Source: a virus. From it: a stretch of 31,431 bases of DNA. The DNA lies in the IMG/VR virus record IMGVR_UViG_3300024346_000323, positions 1 to 31,431 of that record; one strand, written 5' to 3'. Position numbers and translations under genes: made by a program. Positions 22,028 to 29,574 of the stretch are shown here, in pieces. The first letter of the stretch is position 1. Each line of letters begins with the position of its first letter. The notes under the pieces are model-generated. The model was not told the DNA's origin. It ran no database searches and worked only from the letters and a program-made list of their open reading frames with translations.

Positions 22028-23842
22028 ATGTCAACGCAAAAAGTATATCCTGTTTATTCCTTCCAATACATCCAAAATAAATTGGTGGAATTATCGCGTC
22101 AAAAATTGAATTATGCTGATTTACCTGAACAGGTACAAGCAGATTGGACGGAAACGGATATTACATCATACGCTTACATTAAAAACAAACCAACCATTCC
22201 TTTAGTGATTGGGGATGTCGTTGGTCCTGCTTCGTCCGTAAATGGCGATGTGGTTCTATTTGATGGAACAACAGGCAAATTAATTAAAGATAGTGGGGTA
22301 TTATTCACTGATGTGATGTTGAAGTCCGTTTATGATACGGATAATTCAGGGGTGGTTGACAAAGCAGAAGGGATTACTATTTTAGGGAGAAATTCAACAG
22401 GAGCAACCTTATATAAAGGTTCAATTGTTTATATTAGTGGTTCAACAGGTAATAGACCTAATTTTACATTATCACGAGCCAATGCTGAATCAACATCAGC
22501 AGGTACATTTGGGATGGTTTTAGTTGATATGCCTAATAATACGGATGGGTATGTAATGTGCGCAGGATTTGTTGATAATTTAGATACACGGACAACAGCA
22601 CCACACCCAATTACTGCTGTCACATTATCAGATGGTGATAAATTATATTTAGATCCAAATAACGCAGGGTATGTTACAAATGTAAAACCATCAGCACCTA
22701 ACCATCTTGTTTATATTGGTGTAGTTACGCGAACATCACCGACAAATGGAACAATAGTATTACGGATTCAAAATGGCTATGAATTAGACGAATTACATGA
22801 TGTTGCTATTGCCACTCCTACAAACAACGATATTCTAACCTATGAAAGTTCTACTTCATTATGGAAGAATAAAACAATTGCCACGATTTTAGGATATACA
22901 CCACAAGCGCAAATTACACTCACAACAACAGGTAGTAGTGGTTCTGCTACTTTTGTGAGCAATACACTAAATATCCCTACTTACACTGCCGATGGATTAT
23001 TACCATCTCAAACAGGCAATAGTGGTAAATACTTAACCACAAACGGAACAACGACAAGTTGGGCAACCGTTTCAAGTGGAGGGATGACTAATCCAATGAC
23101 CACAGCAGGGGATATTATATATGGTGGAGCAAGTGGTACCCCAACGAGATTAGGTATAGGTACATCAGGATTTATTCTTCAAGCAGGTGCATCTGCTCCT
23201 GCGTGGTTTGACTTATTTGGTACTGCTAATACATTCACAGCACAACAAACTATTCAATCCAATTCGAATCGCGTAATAAGGTTAAATGGTATCAATTCAG
23301 GCGGTTATGCTTCAGGCACAACCATAACAGCAAGTGCCGCGAATCAGCCTGTAACGGTTACCAATGCACAAGGAATTATATTTACACATAATGAATCGGT
23401 AAATACAAACACCTATTTCCCATTATTTACTTTTGCAAATAGGTCATTAGGTGGTTATGTGGCAACGGTTCCTGAATGGCAGTTGCGTATGTTTTCGCCA
23501 GGTTCAGGAAGCACAGGATGCCGAGTAATGGAAATCACTATTCCATCTTCAACTGCTTTCACAGCGTCACAAATAGCCGAGCGTTGGGATATATTCCAAA
23601 CATCATCAAGTTATGCGTTTAAACAGCATTATTTGCGTACTTCAATAGATACAGCAGGTGCGTTGAATACTGCATCGGCATTATTGCATATTGGGGCAGG
23701 TGCAACAGGGTATGCGCAAATTAACTTAAAAACATCTGCAGGTACTGCTCCATCTGCTCCTGCTGATGGTGATATTTGGTATGATGGGACCAATTTAAAA
23801 ATGCGTGTTGGCGCAACTACTAAAACATTTACACTCGTATAA
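22028..23842 (+). CDS. tail fibre protein
   Basis: A 604-residue protein of fibre type. It starts with a helical segment (VYSFQYIQNKLVELSRQK), then DLPEQVQADWTETDITSYAYIKNKPTIP, a motif seen in many tail fibres, then a long Gly/Ser/Thr/Asn-rich beta region, a segment DELHDVAIATPTNNDILTYE common in phage fibres, a Gly-rich insertion near residues 345-395, and a C-terminal tip APSAPADGDIWYDGTNLKMR. It probably forms a trimer that contacts the host surface. It may be translated from a leaderless message. Confidence 0.85.
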   Translation: MSTQKVYPVYSFQYIQNKLVELSRQKLNYADLPEQVQADWTETDITSYAYIKNKPTIPLVIGDVVGPASSVNGDVVLFDGTTGKLIKDSGVLFTDVMLKSVYDTDNSGVVDKAEGITILGRNSTGATLYKGSIVYISGSTGNRPNFTLSRANAESTSAGTFGMVLVDMPNNTDGYVMCAGFVDNLDTRTTAPHPITAVTLSDGDKLYLDPNNAGYVTNVKPSAPNHLVYIGVVTRTSPTNGTIVLRIQNGYELDELHDVAIATPTNNDILTYESSTSLWKNKTIATILGYTPQAQITLTTTGSSGSATFVSNTLNIPTYTADGLLPSQTGNSGKYLTTNGTTTSWATVSSGGMTNPMTTAGDIIYGGASGTPTRLGIGTSGFILQAGASAPAWFDLFGTANTFTAQQTIQSNSNRVIRLNGINSGGYASGTTITASAANQPVTVTNAQGIIFTHNESVNTNTYFPLFTFANRSLGGYVATVPEWQLRMFSPGSGSTGCRVMEITIPSSTAFTASQIAERWDIFQTSSSYAFKQHYLRTSIDTAGALNTASALLHIGAGATGYAQINLKTSAGTAPSAPADGDIWYDGTNLKMRVGATTKTFTLV

Positions 23843-23844
23843 AA

Positions 23845-24096
23845 ATGGAAATACAATTATCAAAGCAAATAGATGCGCGTTCCGCAATTAAGACGGATGT
23901 GGTTAGTTATACAACAATTACTGATAGTCAGGACTACAAGACAGTAGTTACTGAATTGTCAATGGCAATTGATGAATTGGGCAATCCTATCAAGCGCATA
24001 TTGGTATTATGGGAAGGCGAAGCCTATGATGCAGTAGGTCAATGGACCGATGAACAAGCCGAGCAACGCATCAAAGAATTGTTAGAATCAGAATAA
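23845..24096 (+). CDS. small protein coupled to the tail fibre gene
   Basis: An 83-residue protein starting two bases after the fibre stop. It is a strand-rich protein ending with a helix (DEQAEQRIKELLE). The central part (LGNPIKRILVLWEGEAYDAVGQW) alternates strands. Such proteins often follow fibre genes as fibre assembly factors; no motif supports a specific role here. Its end overlaps the -33 element of the next promoter. Confidence 0.55.
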   Translation: MEIQLSKQIDARSAIKTDVVSYTTITDSQDYKTVVTELSMAIDELGNPIKRILVLWEGEAYDAVGQWTDEQAEQRIKELLESE

Positions 24097-24108
24097 TTAC
24101 TATATTTG
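24079..24108 (+). promoter_or_regulatory. promoter TTG-N19-TATATTTG, four bases before ATG
   Basis: TTG at 24079-24081, a 19-base spacer and a perfect -7 box TATATTTG at 24101-24108, followed by TCTA and the ATG at 24113. It is the best-matched of the three leaderless-type promoters. Confidence 0.8.
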
Positions 24109-24112
24109 TCTA

Positions 24113-24499
24113 ATGAAATCTACCAAATTAACATTAGACCAAATTTTAGCATTGCAACTTGAATTGGAAGGCAACGACCAAATCAAAGGAATTTTAGCGC
24201 ATAAGTTACCATTCAAGACAAAGTATTATTTAAACGAATTATTGCAAAGCATCAAGCCGAGCGTGGAATTCGTGCGTTCTGAATCGGACAAATTAGTCAA
24301 GGAATTAGGCGTGGAGGATAATGGGCAGATAATCATCAAACAAGATAATCCTGCATTTGCTCAATATTGGAAGCAGATGGAAGAAATAACGAGTGTGGAG
24401 AAAGAAATCACACACTATCCATTTACATTTTCTGATTTTGAGCATTGTGAATTAGATGGCTATCATAGGCACATATTCCTGCTCATACAAAACAATTGA
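24113..24499 (+). CDS. unknown protein, probably translated from a leaderless message
   Basis: A 128-residue, mostly helical protein (LTLDQILALQLELEGNDQIK), with a Tyr/Lys-rich region and a His/Glu-rich C-terminus (FEHCELDGYHRHIFLL). I do not recognise it. It has its own strong promoter, separating it from the fibre operon, and the metallophosphoesterase gene begins two bases after its stop. Confidence 0.65.
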   Translation: MKSTKLTLDQILALQLELEGNDQIKGILAHKLPFKTKYYLNELLQSIKPSVEFVRSESDKLVKELGVEDNGQIIIKQDNPAFAQYWKQMEEITSVEKEITHYPFTFSDFEHCELDGYHRHIFLLIQNN

Positions 24500-24501
24500 C
24501 G

Positions 24502-25389
24502 ATGCCACGCTACGAAATCAAGAAACTTAACAAAATGGTATGCGAAGTTCGCGTTTACCTGAAAAAAGGAGAAAAGGACTTCAACATTTTTATCAGCCCT
24601 GACCACCATTGGGATAATCCCAAATGCGACAGGAAGCTATTAAAGAAACATCTCGATGAAGCGTTGCAAACGGAAGCATTGATTGTAATGCCAGGCGATA
24701 CATTCTGCTTGATGCAGGGGAAATGGGATCCACGCAGAAGCAAGAAAGATATTCGCCCTGAACATAATGTTCACAATTATTTGGATGCAGTTATCAATGA
24801 TGCCATTGAATGGTATAAGCCATACAGCAAGAATATGATATTGGGCAATGGGAATCACGAAACAGCCATTTTGAAGAATTTAGAAACGGATGTATTGGAA
24901 CGATTTGCAGGTGGAATGGGTAGAGCAGTTCCTGTTATGGGTTACCACGGATGGGTAATGATTAAGATAATTGAAACTAATAGTGGAAAGGTAAACAATG
25001 TTCTTAACTTATACTTTCATCACGGATATGGTGGTGGTGGTGCGGTTACACGTGGGCAAATATCAATGTCGCGCCATATGATGGCAGTAGAGAATGCTGA
25101 TATTATCAGCCAGGGACACATCCACGAGAAATCAAATACCGAAGTAATGATGCACTATTTGGATACAAGTCCTAGTAGCAACAAGGCTAAGATTAAGTCC
25201 GTATTGTTGGTTCAAAGTAGTACTTACAAACAAGAATATACCGAAGGTGGATTCCATATTGAAAAGGGCAGACCTGCCAAGCCATTAGGTGGTGTATTTA
25301 TTAATGTAGAACAAGTGCGCGATGAAAATGGTTCAAGAAAATTGATTAAGAAAGCTATGTTTTACGGAACGCAGACTATAGATTTGTAA
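24502..25389 (+). CDS. calcineurin-like metallophosphoesterase
   Basis: A 295-residue dinuclear metal phosphoesterase. All blocks of the family are present: DxH in PDHHWD (Asp34, His36), GDT near 65-67, GNGNHE at 115-120, HHGYGG with His173/174, and GHIHE at 205-209. Substrates in this superfamily include phosphoproteins, nucleotides and DNA ends. In phages such enzymes are often near DNA-metabolism genes. I chose ATG at 24502, two bases after the preceding stop, rather than the TTG at 24496, which overlaps it. The next gene codes for a small HExxH protein. Confidence 0.88.
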   Translation: MPRYEIKKLNKMVCEVRVYLKKGEKDFNIFISPDHHWDNPKCDRKLLKKHLDEALQTEALIVMPGDTFCLMQGKWDPRRSKKDIRPEHNVHNYLDAVINDAIEWYKPYSKNMILGNGNHETAILKNLETDVLERFAGGMGRAVPVMGYHGWVMIKIIETNSGKVNNVLNLYFHHGYGGGGAVTRGQISMSRHMMAVENADIISQGHIHEKSNTEVMMHYLDTSPSSNKAKIKSVLLVQSSTYKQEYTEGGFHIEKGRPAKPLGGVFINVEQVRDENGSRKLIKKAMFYGTQTIDL

Positions 25390-25393
25390 TGCT

Positions 25394-25693
25394 ATGGCGA
25401 AGCGTAGGAAACAAATTGAGGAAGTTACGATTAAGTATCGTAGATTAGGCAAGGAGAAGGCTTACGGAATTGCGGACCATTCAACAGGTACTATAGAAAT
25501 TGATATAAGAATTAATGGCAAAAAGCACTTGGAGATACTAACGCACGAAAGTTGTCATATCTTGTTGCCTGAAATGAACGAGGAAGGTATTGTTAGGCTT
25601 TCAACAGCATTAACACGCATTCTTTGGGACCAAGGTTACAGGCGAGTAGATAATAGGGATTTAATTCCTTTGCAGGATGAACATTTGATTTAA
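25394..25693 (+). CDS. small HExxH putative metalloprotein
   Basis: A 99-residue basic protein with the zinc-binding helix HESCH (His51, Glu52, His55) in ILTHESCHILLPEMNEE, the acidic residue at about 63-64 being a possible third ligand. This fits a short zinc metallopeptidase-like or metal-dependent hydrolase, such as a minimal SprT- or ImmA-like protein, but the chain is short for a full protease. It follows the phosphoesterase by four bases. Confidence 0.65.
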   Translation: MAKRRKQIEEVTIKYRRLGKEKAYGIADHSTGTIEIDIRINGKKHLEILTHESCHILLPEMNEEGIVRLSTALTRILWDQGYRRVDNRDLIPLQDEHLI

Positions 25694-25697
25694 AGAT

Positions 25698-25751
25698 ACG
25701 GAGGTTTGTTGTTAATAATGGGGGTTTGGCTTTAGTCCACCCCTTCTCCGT
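25698..25751 (+). terminator. two-level hairpin terminator
   Basis: Outer ACGGAG / CTCCGT stem and an inner GGGGT...GG / CC...ACCCC stem, with loop CTTTAGT, four bases after the HExxH gene stop. A run TTTTTTT follows about 20 bases later, so termination is plausible rather than certain. It separates the late module from the early operon. Confidence 0.55.
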
Positions 25752-25794
25752 TTAAATAGTGCCATTTTTTTATTATTCTTAAAAAATAGTTTGC

Positions 25795-25805
25795 CGTCCA
25801 GGACG
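25795..25805. promoter_or_regulatory. palindrome CGTCCAGGACG, candidate operator
   Basis: An 11-base inverted repeat (5-bp arms, one central base) 50 bases upstream of the -33 element of the strong early promoter. It could be an activator or repressor site. In the wider 232-base gap this is the only symmetric element besides the terminator. Confidence 0.35.
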
Positions 25806-25855
25806 ATGTTTGAGGCATATTTGATTAAAAAAGTGAAAAATAATTATAAAAAAAC

Positions 25856-25886
25856 TTGCAAAATGTAAAAACGCGTTTTATCTTTG
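25856..25886 (+). promoter_or_regulatory. strong early promoter TTGC-N19-TATCTTTG
   Basis: TTGC at 25856-25859, a 19-base spacer and TATCTTTG at 25879-25886, perfect for the -7 box. It is the best consensus promoter in the window, preceded by an A-rich stretch (UP-like). The leader to the ATG at 25926 is about 35 bases and carries the CTACCAC motif. Confidence 0.82.
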
Positions 25887-25908
25887 TTCTACCAAACAAT
25901 CAAAAAAC

Positions 25909-25932
25909 AATTAAAACCTACCACAATGAAAA
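25909..25932 (+). repeat. leader direct repeat, copy 1 (includes CTACCAC + ATG)
   Basis: A 24-base exact direct repeat, second copy at 26172-26195. Each copy spans the end of the leader, the CTACCAC motif, the start codon and the next four A. Confidence 0.85.
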
Positions 25933-26135
25933 TTTCAAAAAAATTCCAAGTTATTAGAGAACAAGCCGATGTATTATTTGCTCAACCTGTACGTAGATGG
26001 GAAAATTCTAATATTGATCGTGCAGAACTATTTGTTGGCTGTTTAGGTGAAGATTTTAATGTGTTATACGATAGCAATAAAAATTGGTACGTAGAAACAA
26101 CCACTAATTTGTATAAAGTTATTTTTTTAAATTAA
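25926..26135 (+). CDS. small unknown early protein 1
   Basis: A 69-residue protein from ATG 25926 (MKISKKFQVIREQADVLFAQ). The longer frame starting 42 bases earlier is rejected since it would read the leader, and the ATG chosen is one base after CTACCAC. Basic N-terminus, then strand-rich (GEDFNVLYDSNKNWYVETTT). No family recognised. First gene of the operon behind the strong promoter, a common place for host-takeover or anti-defence proteins. Confidence 0.65.
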   Translation: MKISKKFQVIREQADVLFAQPVRRWENSNIDRAELFVGCLGEDFNVLYDSNKNWYVETTTNLYKVIFLN

Positions 26136-26144
26136 TCAAATGGG

Positions 26145-26156
26145 GGATGCGCATCC
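26145..26156. promoter_or_regulatory. 12-base perfect palindrome GGATGCGCATCC
   Basis: A perfect inverted repeat, with no spacer, in the short gap between two early genes. Its GC content stands out in an AT-rich stretch. It could be a protein-binding site or a restriction-type target; it could also be chance. Confidence 0.35.
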
Positions 26157-26171
26157 ATCACGCATATAAAA

Positions 26172-26195
26172 AATTAAAACCTACCACAATGAAAA
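26172..26195 (+). repeat. leader direct repeat, copy 2 (includes CTACCAC + ATG)
   Basis: Identical to 25909-25932 over 24 bases. The repeat unit is leader plus start of an early gene, so it looks like reuse of a translation signal instead of a duplicated gene, because the two proteins are not alike beyond the start. Confidence 0.85.
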
Positions 26196-26422
26196 ACAAC
26201 ATTTACACCGAAATCGAATTAAATCTTATTGCAGGCATTCCTGTTCAAGTTGAAGTAATGGATGAAAATGGTCAATGGCATGAGCATAACTACGCATCCA
26301 CTAATATGCTTCAAATAGAAGTAGATTTAAAGCGCACCTATTCAGGTCAACTAATTGATGCTATGATCAACCAATTAGGCTTAAACTACGCTACTTTATC
26401 AATCGATTGTTCAATTAACTAA
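26189..26422 (+). CDS. small unknown early protein 2
   Basis: A 77-residue protein from ATG 26189 (MKNNIYTEIELNLIAG), one base after CTACCAC. Beta-rich with an acidic N-terminal half (VEVMDENGQWHEHNY), then helical (DAMINQLGLNYATLSID). Not recognised. The alternative start at 26147 lies within the palindrome and is not favoured. Confidence 0.65.
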   Translation: MKNNIYTEIELNLIAGIPVQVEVMDENGQWHEHNYASTNMLQIEVDLKRTYSGQLIDAMINQLGLNYATLSIDCSIN

Positions 26423-26436
26423 AACCAACAAATACA

Positions 26437-26733
26437 ATGAGCAAAATTATCACCAAAGAGAAAAAAATCACTTCACCAATCAGTGATGACAATGGCTACG
26501 AAATCTTCGTTACTTACACATTATTAGAAGTAATTGAAGGATGGGAACGCGATGAAGATGACTTATTCACTCCTATTGAATTTCATTATGAAATACAAAC
26601 AATTCACGATGTTGTATTGCAATATCATAGCCATTTTGTAAGCATAGGAGAAACAGTATTTACAAATAGTATAATGTTTGATGTAATCTGCAATACACTG
26701 CTTGAAAATGCTGAAGATAATTGGAATAACTAA
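26437..26733 (+). CDS. small unknown early protein 3
   Basis: A 98-residue acidic protein (EGWERDEDDLFTP) with a basic first ten residues. The leader ends AACAAATACA before ATG, related to but not matching CTACCAC. The middle is strand-rich with His (HYEIQTIHDVVLQYHSHFV). Family unknown. Followed by a gap containing a strong hairpin. Confidence 0.65.
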   Translation: MSKIITKEKKITSPISDDNGYEIFVTYTLLEVIEGWERDEDDLFTPIEFHYEIQTIHDVVLQYHSHFVSIGETVFTNSIMFDVICNTLLENAEDNWNN

Positions 26734-26748
26734 TCTGCTCGGTTGAAT

Positions 26749-26783
26749 GTGGGGTTGGTAGTATGCAGATAACACCACCCCAC
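26749..26783 (+). terminator. 10-bp hairpin with one bulge
   Basis: GTGGGGTTGGT pairs with ACCACCCCAC (one bulged T), with a 14-base loop, in the gap 26734-26807. There is no T tract directly after it, so a regulatory or processing stem-loop is as likely as a terminator. Confidence 0.4.
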
Positions 26784-26807
26784 CACTTCCCGACAAAAAA
26801 TAATCAA

Positions 26808-26993
26808 ATGCCAAAAACAAAAACAATCAAACGAGGTAGAAAGCCAGTAAGCAATGATGACAAGAAAGTACAAGTTACATTCTATGTTCAATATGCTAAA
26901 TTGCGTAAATTCGGATGTGAATTCAGTAATAACCGAGCAATCCACACCGAACAATTAGTTGACTTCTTAAATTCTAAAATTGACGAACAATGA
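26808..26993 (+). CDS. small basic, possibly ribbon-helix-helix protein
   Basis: A 61-residue protein from ATG 26808 (MPKTKTIKRGRKPVSNDDKK). The longer frame from 26763 would read the hairpin arm and is rejected. A basic patch (KRGRKP), a strand VQVTFYV and then helices (IHTEQLVDFLNSKI) resemble a ribbon-helix-helix DNA-binding protein. It overlaps the next gene by 4 bases (ATGA). Confidence 0.6.
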   Translation: MPKTKTIKRGRKPVSNDDKKVQVTFYVQYAKLRKFGCEFSNNRAIHTEQLVDFLNSKIDEQ

Positions 26994-27214
26994 AAAAATT
27001 ATTTAAATTAATCTACTACCGATTATTAAACAGCGAAACATTCCGCTATGCTTTCTTGATTCCAGGCAATGGAAGAAAATGGGAATGGTATATTGTTAAT
27101 GGCAAAAAGTATTGGAGAGAAGTTCCGCAGGATAAGCCAAAAGTAAAGTTGCATCATTCAATCAATCGTGATGGTTCAACTACTAATTACACGGATGTTC
27201 CAATGACTTGCTAA
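26990..27214 (+). CDS. small unknown basic protein
   Basis: A 74-residue protein with a Lys/Tyr-rich N-terminus (MKKLFKLIYYRLLNSETFRY), followed by strands (KWEWYIVNGKKYWREVP). Coupled to the preceding gene by ATGA. Not recognised. It ends before a 75-base gap containing a promoter box for the recombination genes. Confidence 0.6.
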   Translation: MKKLFKLIYYRLLNSETFRYAFLIPGNGRKWEWYIVNGKKYWREVPQDKPKVKLHHSINRDGSTTNYTDVPMTC

Positions 27215-27260
27215 CATATTCCTGTGCATAATTTAACCAAATTATTAATACCTTAATTCG

Positions 27261-27268
27261 TAATTTTA
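27261..27268 (+). promoter_or_regulatory. -7 box variant TAATTTTA
   Basis: TAATTTTA followed by C, 21 bases before the recT-like ATG. It differs from TAnnTTTG at the last base, and no good -33 element is visible. It could allow separate expression of the recombination genes. Confidence 0.4.
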
Positions 27269-27289
27269 CACCAACAAAACCAACCAATT

Positions 27290-28192
27290 ATGTCAAATTT
27301 AACTACTAAAGAATTCTTTGCCCAAATATCCGTTCAGGATAAGTTCAAAGAAATGTTAGGGAAGCGTTCCCCACAATTTATTACATCAGTATTGCAGATT
27401 GTCGCATCAAATGATTTGCTAAAGAAAGCCGATCCAATGTCGGTGTATCAATCTGCGGCAGTAGCCGCTACATTGGACCTCCCATTGAATAATTCGCTTG
27501 GATTCGCCTATATCGTACCTTACAATCAACGACAAAAGGACGGAAGTTATAAGACAGTAGCGCAGTTTCAAATGGGATATAAGGCATTCATTCAATTGGC
27601 TTATCGTTCAGGGCAATTTTTGACTATTTCATCCTCCAAGATTTATGAAGGACAAATTATCGAAGCAAATCCACTAACAGGATATAAGTTCGATTTCAGC
27701 AAAAAAACAAGCGATAAGGTTGTAGGATATGCTTCTTATTTCAAACTAATTAATGGAGCAGAAAATACCTTATTTATGTCAACGGAGGAATTGACTGCAC
27801 ATGGCAAGAAGTTCAGCCAAACATTTGCGAAAGGTTATGGATTATGGAAGGATGACTTCGATGCAATGGCAAGTAAGACAGTATTAAAGTTATTATTGAG
27901 CAAATTTGCACCTTTATCCGTTGAAATGCAGAAGGCAGTTATCAGCGACCAGGCAGTAGTATTAGATGCTGATTCAAATGAGGTGGAATATATTGACAAT
28001 GAAAAGACCACATTGGATATTGATGAAGTCAATAATCGCAAGGAACGTGAGCGCATTGTTGCACATATCAAGAAATTAGGAACAGCAGAAGAATTAAACG
28101 CATTTGAAGATACTGCCATCGGTAACGGGTGTTATGATGAATTGCAAGAGCAACGCGAAAATATCAGTAAAAAATCAACTAAAAACAAATAA
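27290..28192 (+). CDS. recT: RecT-family single-strand annealing protein
   Basis: A 300-residue protein of the RecT family, which binds single-stranded DNA and anneals homologous strands. Characteristic segments: SPQFITSVLQIVASNDLLKK, MSVYQSAAVAATLDLPLNNS, then LGFAYIVPYNQ, FQMGYKAFIQLAYRSGQF and an E-G-Q-I strand. The C-terminal 70 residues are charged and helical, as in other RecT proteins. The YqaJ/RecB-like exonuclease gene follows after one small gene, so the pair forms a complete phage recombination module (exonuclease plus annealer). Confidence 0.92.
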   Translation: MSNLTTKEFFAQISVQDKFKEMLGKRSPQFITSVLQIVASNDLLKKADPMSVYQSAAVAATLDLPLNNSLGFAYIVPYNQRQKDGSYKTVAQFQMGYKAFIQLAYRSGQFLTISSSKIYEGQIIEANPLTGYKFDFSKKTSDKVVGYASYFKLINGAENTLFMSTEELTAHGKKFSQTFAKGYGLWKDDFDAMASKTVLKLLLSKFAPLSVEMQKAVISDQAVVLDADSNEVEYIDNEKTTLDIDEVNNRKERERIVAHIKKLGTAEELNAFEDTAIGNGCYDELQEQRENISKKSTKNK

Positions 28193-28195
28193 AAA

Positions 28196-28202
28196 CTACC
28201 AC
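28196..28202 (+). promoter_or_regulatory. CTACCAC leader motif
   Basis: CTACCAC, then T, then the ATG at 28204. Same spacing as at 25918 and 26181. Confidence 0.6.
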
Positions 28203-28203
28203 T

Positions 28204-28425
28204 ATGAAGTACAAAGTAACACTATCAAGCGAAACGGACATTAACAATGTAGAATGGATTTATGTGCGCCTATTTGATGAAAATGGGTATTGTAAAGAAT
28301 CAAAACCATTTTATGCCAATGAAATTAGTAAAGCACAAGAAACCTACGATGCGTGGGTTGAATTCTTAACTATCAACAATGATATGTGGAAGAAAGTTGA
28401 ATTGAAAAGCACAATTATTGAATAA
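28204..28425 (+). CDS. small unknown protein between recT and the exonuclease
   Basis: A 73-residue protein with a beta-strand start (KYKVTLSSETDINNVEWIYV) and a helical region (NEISKAQETYDAWVEFL). Neutral to acidic. It has its own CTACCAC leader and could assist the recombination proteins, but this is only from position. Not recognised. Confidence 0.6.
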   Translation: MKYKVTLSSETDINNVEWIYVRLFDENGYCKESKPFYANEISKAQETYDAWVEFLTINNDMWKKVELKSTIIE

Positions 28426-28457
28426 TAAATTGCATATTTGCTGACCAATAACACTAA

Positions 28458-28464
28458 CTACCAC
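28458..28464 (+). promoter_or_regulatory. CTACCAC leader motif
   Basis: CTACCAC, then T, then the ATG at 28466. About 20 bases upstream lies CATATTTG, one base from a -7 box, so a promoter may also be present here. Confidence 0.6.
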
Positions 28465-28465
28465 T

Positions 28466-29167
28466 ATGAATCAAGTATTATTCCGTTGCTCTCAATTGGG
28501 CAAATTAATGACCGAGCCTAAATTAAAGGCTGATAAGGAGGCAGGATTGCTTTCTGAAACTACAAAGACATACATCAAAGAAATTTGGCTGAAGAATGAA
28601 TATGGCTACGATGAAATAGTTGTCACTGATGCTATGCTCAAAGGATTGCTGTGTGAACAAGATGCGATGCAATTAGTTCAGGATGTCGCAAATGATGGAA
28701 TCTTCCGCGAGAAGTTCAAAGATTTTTTAAAGAATGATTACATTATGGGTACACCTGATTTAGTAATTACTGATAAAGGTGAACGTATTGTGGAAGATAC
28801 TAAATGCTCGTTTACGATTAAGTCATTTATGGAATCGGATATGTCAAAGATATATGAATGGCAATTGCGTGGGTATATGTGGCTTACAGGAGCAACAAAA
28901 GCACGATTGCGCTATGCTTTGATTGATACACCATTAGAAATCATCCAGGAAGAACAAAAGCGTTACTTTTTTAAGTTCGGATGCGATGAGAATAATAAGC
29001 AATATCAGCGCATTTGTAAGCAGATTGAAAAGAATCATACATTTAGTCATATTCCTGCTGAAAAAAGGCTTAAAACATTCGAAATAAGCCACGATGATTA
29101 TAAGATATCTTATTTGATATCTCAAATTGAAAAATGTAGAAATTATTACAGCAAAATTGAATTATAA
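28466..29167 (+). CDS. YqaJ/RecB-like exonuclease
   Basis: A 233-residue PD-(D/E)xK exonuclease. The nuclease core is visible: GTPDLVI (Asp98), IVEDTK (Asp111, Lys113) and QLRGY (Gln133, Tyr137), the order of the lambda-exonuclease/YqaJ/Cas4 group. It would degrade one strand of duplex DNA to load the RecT-type annealer encoded 300 bases upstream. Its last base is the first base of the next ATG. Confidence 0.87.
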   Translation: MNQVLFRCSQLGKLMTEPKLKADKEAGLLSETTKTYIKEIWLKNEYGYDEIVVTDAMLKGLLCEQDAMQLVQDVANDGIFREKFKDFLKNDYIMGTPDLVITDKGERIVEDTKCSFTIKSFMESDMSKIYEWQLRGYMWLTGATKARLRYALIDTPLEIIQEEQKRYFFKFGCDENNKQYQRICKQIEKNHTFSHIPAEKRLKTFEISHDDYKISYLISQIEKCRNYYSKIEL

Positions 29168-29574
29168 TGTTTAAAGAAAGTAAAAAACAATATTTTGCTC
29201 CATACAATTTATGGGAAGATTACAAAGCAGGTATGTATAACACTTATAACATTATTGATAAGGATATTAAAATTCAAAATGCAATTAAATTGCTTTCAAA
29301 TAAACAAGAATTCTTCCAAGTATCAATGGAAATGGTTAGCAAATGGGAAGTATCTGCAAAAGTTAATTTAACCAATTTAAACCAAAATAGAAAGGCTTGG
29401 ATAGGAGCCGCATCTTGTATGTATAAATATAATGTTCCTGAAATATTAACACGTATTGCGTGGAATAGTTTAGATAAAGAAGAACAGGATAGAGCCAATG
29501 AATCGGCACAAGATGTAATTCAAATTTATATAAACCGTTTAAACTACCACAATAATGTCCAAACTTTATTCTAA
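29167..29574 (+). CDS. unknown 135-residue protein linked to the IbrA-like gene
   Basis: A helical protein with an aromatic N-terminus (YFAPYNLWEDYKAGMYNTYN) and Trp-rich body (SKWEVSAKVNL, NRKAWIGAASCMYKYNVPE, TRIAWNSLDKEEQ). It overlaps the exonuclease stop by one base and the IbrA-like gene by 20 bases, so translation of the three genes is tightly linked. It carries no recognised domain. Such coupling suggests a protein partner of the PAPS-reductase-like or ParB-like product. Confidence 0.65.
   Translation: MFKESKKQYFAPYNLWEDYKAGMYNTYNIIDKDIKIQNAIKLLSNKQEFFQVSMEMVSKWEVSAKVNLTNLNQNRKAWIGAASCMYKYNVPEILTRIAWNSLDKEEQDRANESAQDVIQIYINRLNYHNNVQTLF
29544..29550 (+). promoter_or_regulatory. CTACCAC leader motif inside the preceding gene
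   Basis: CTACCAC, then AATA, then the ATG at 29555. The motif is kept although the site lies in the coding region of the upstream gene. Confidence 0.55.
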
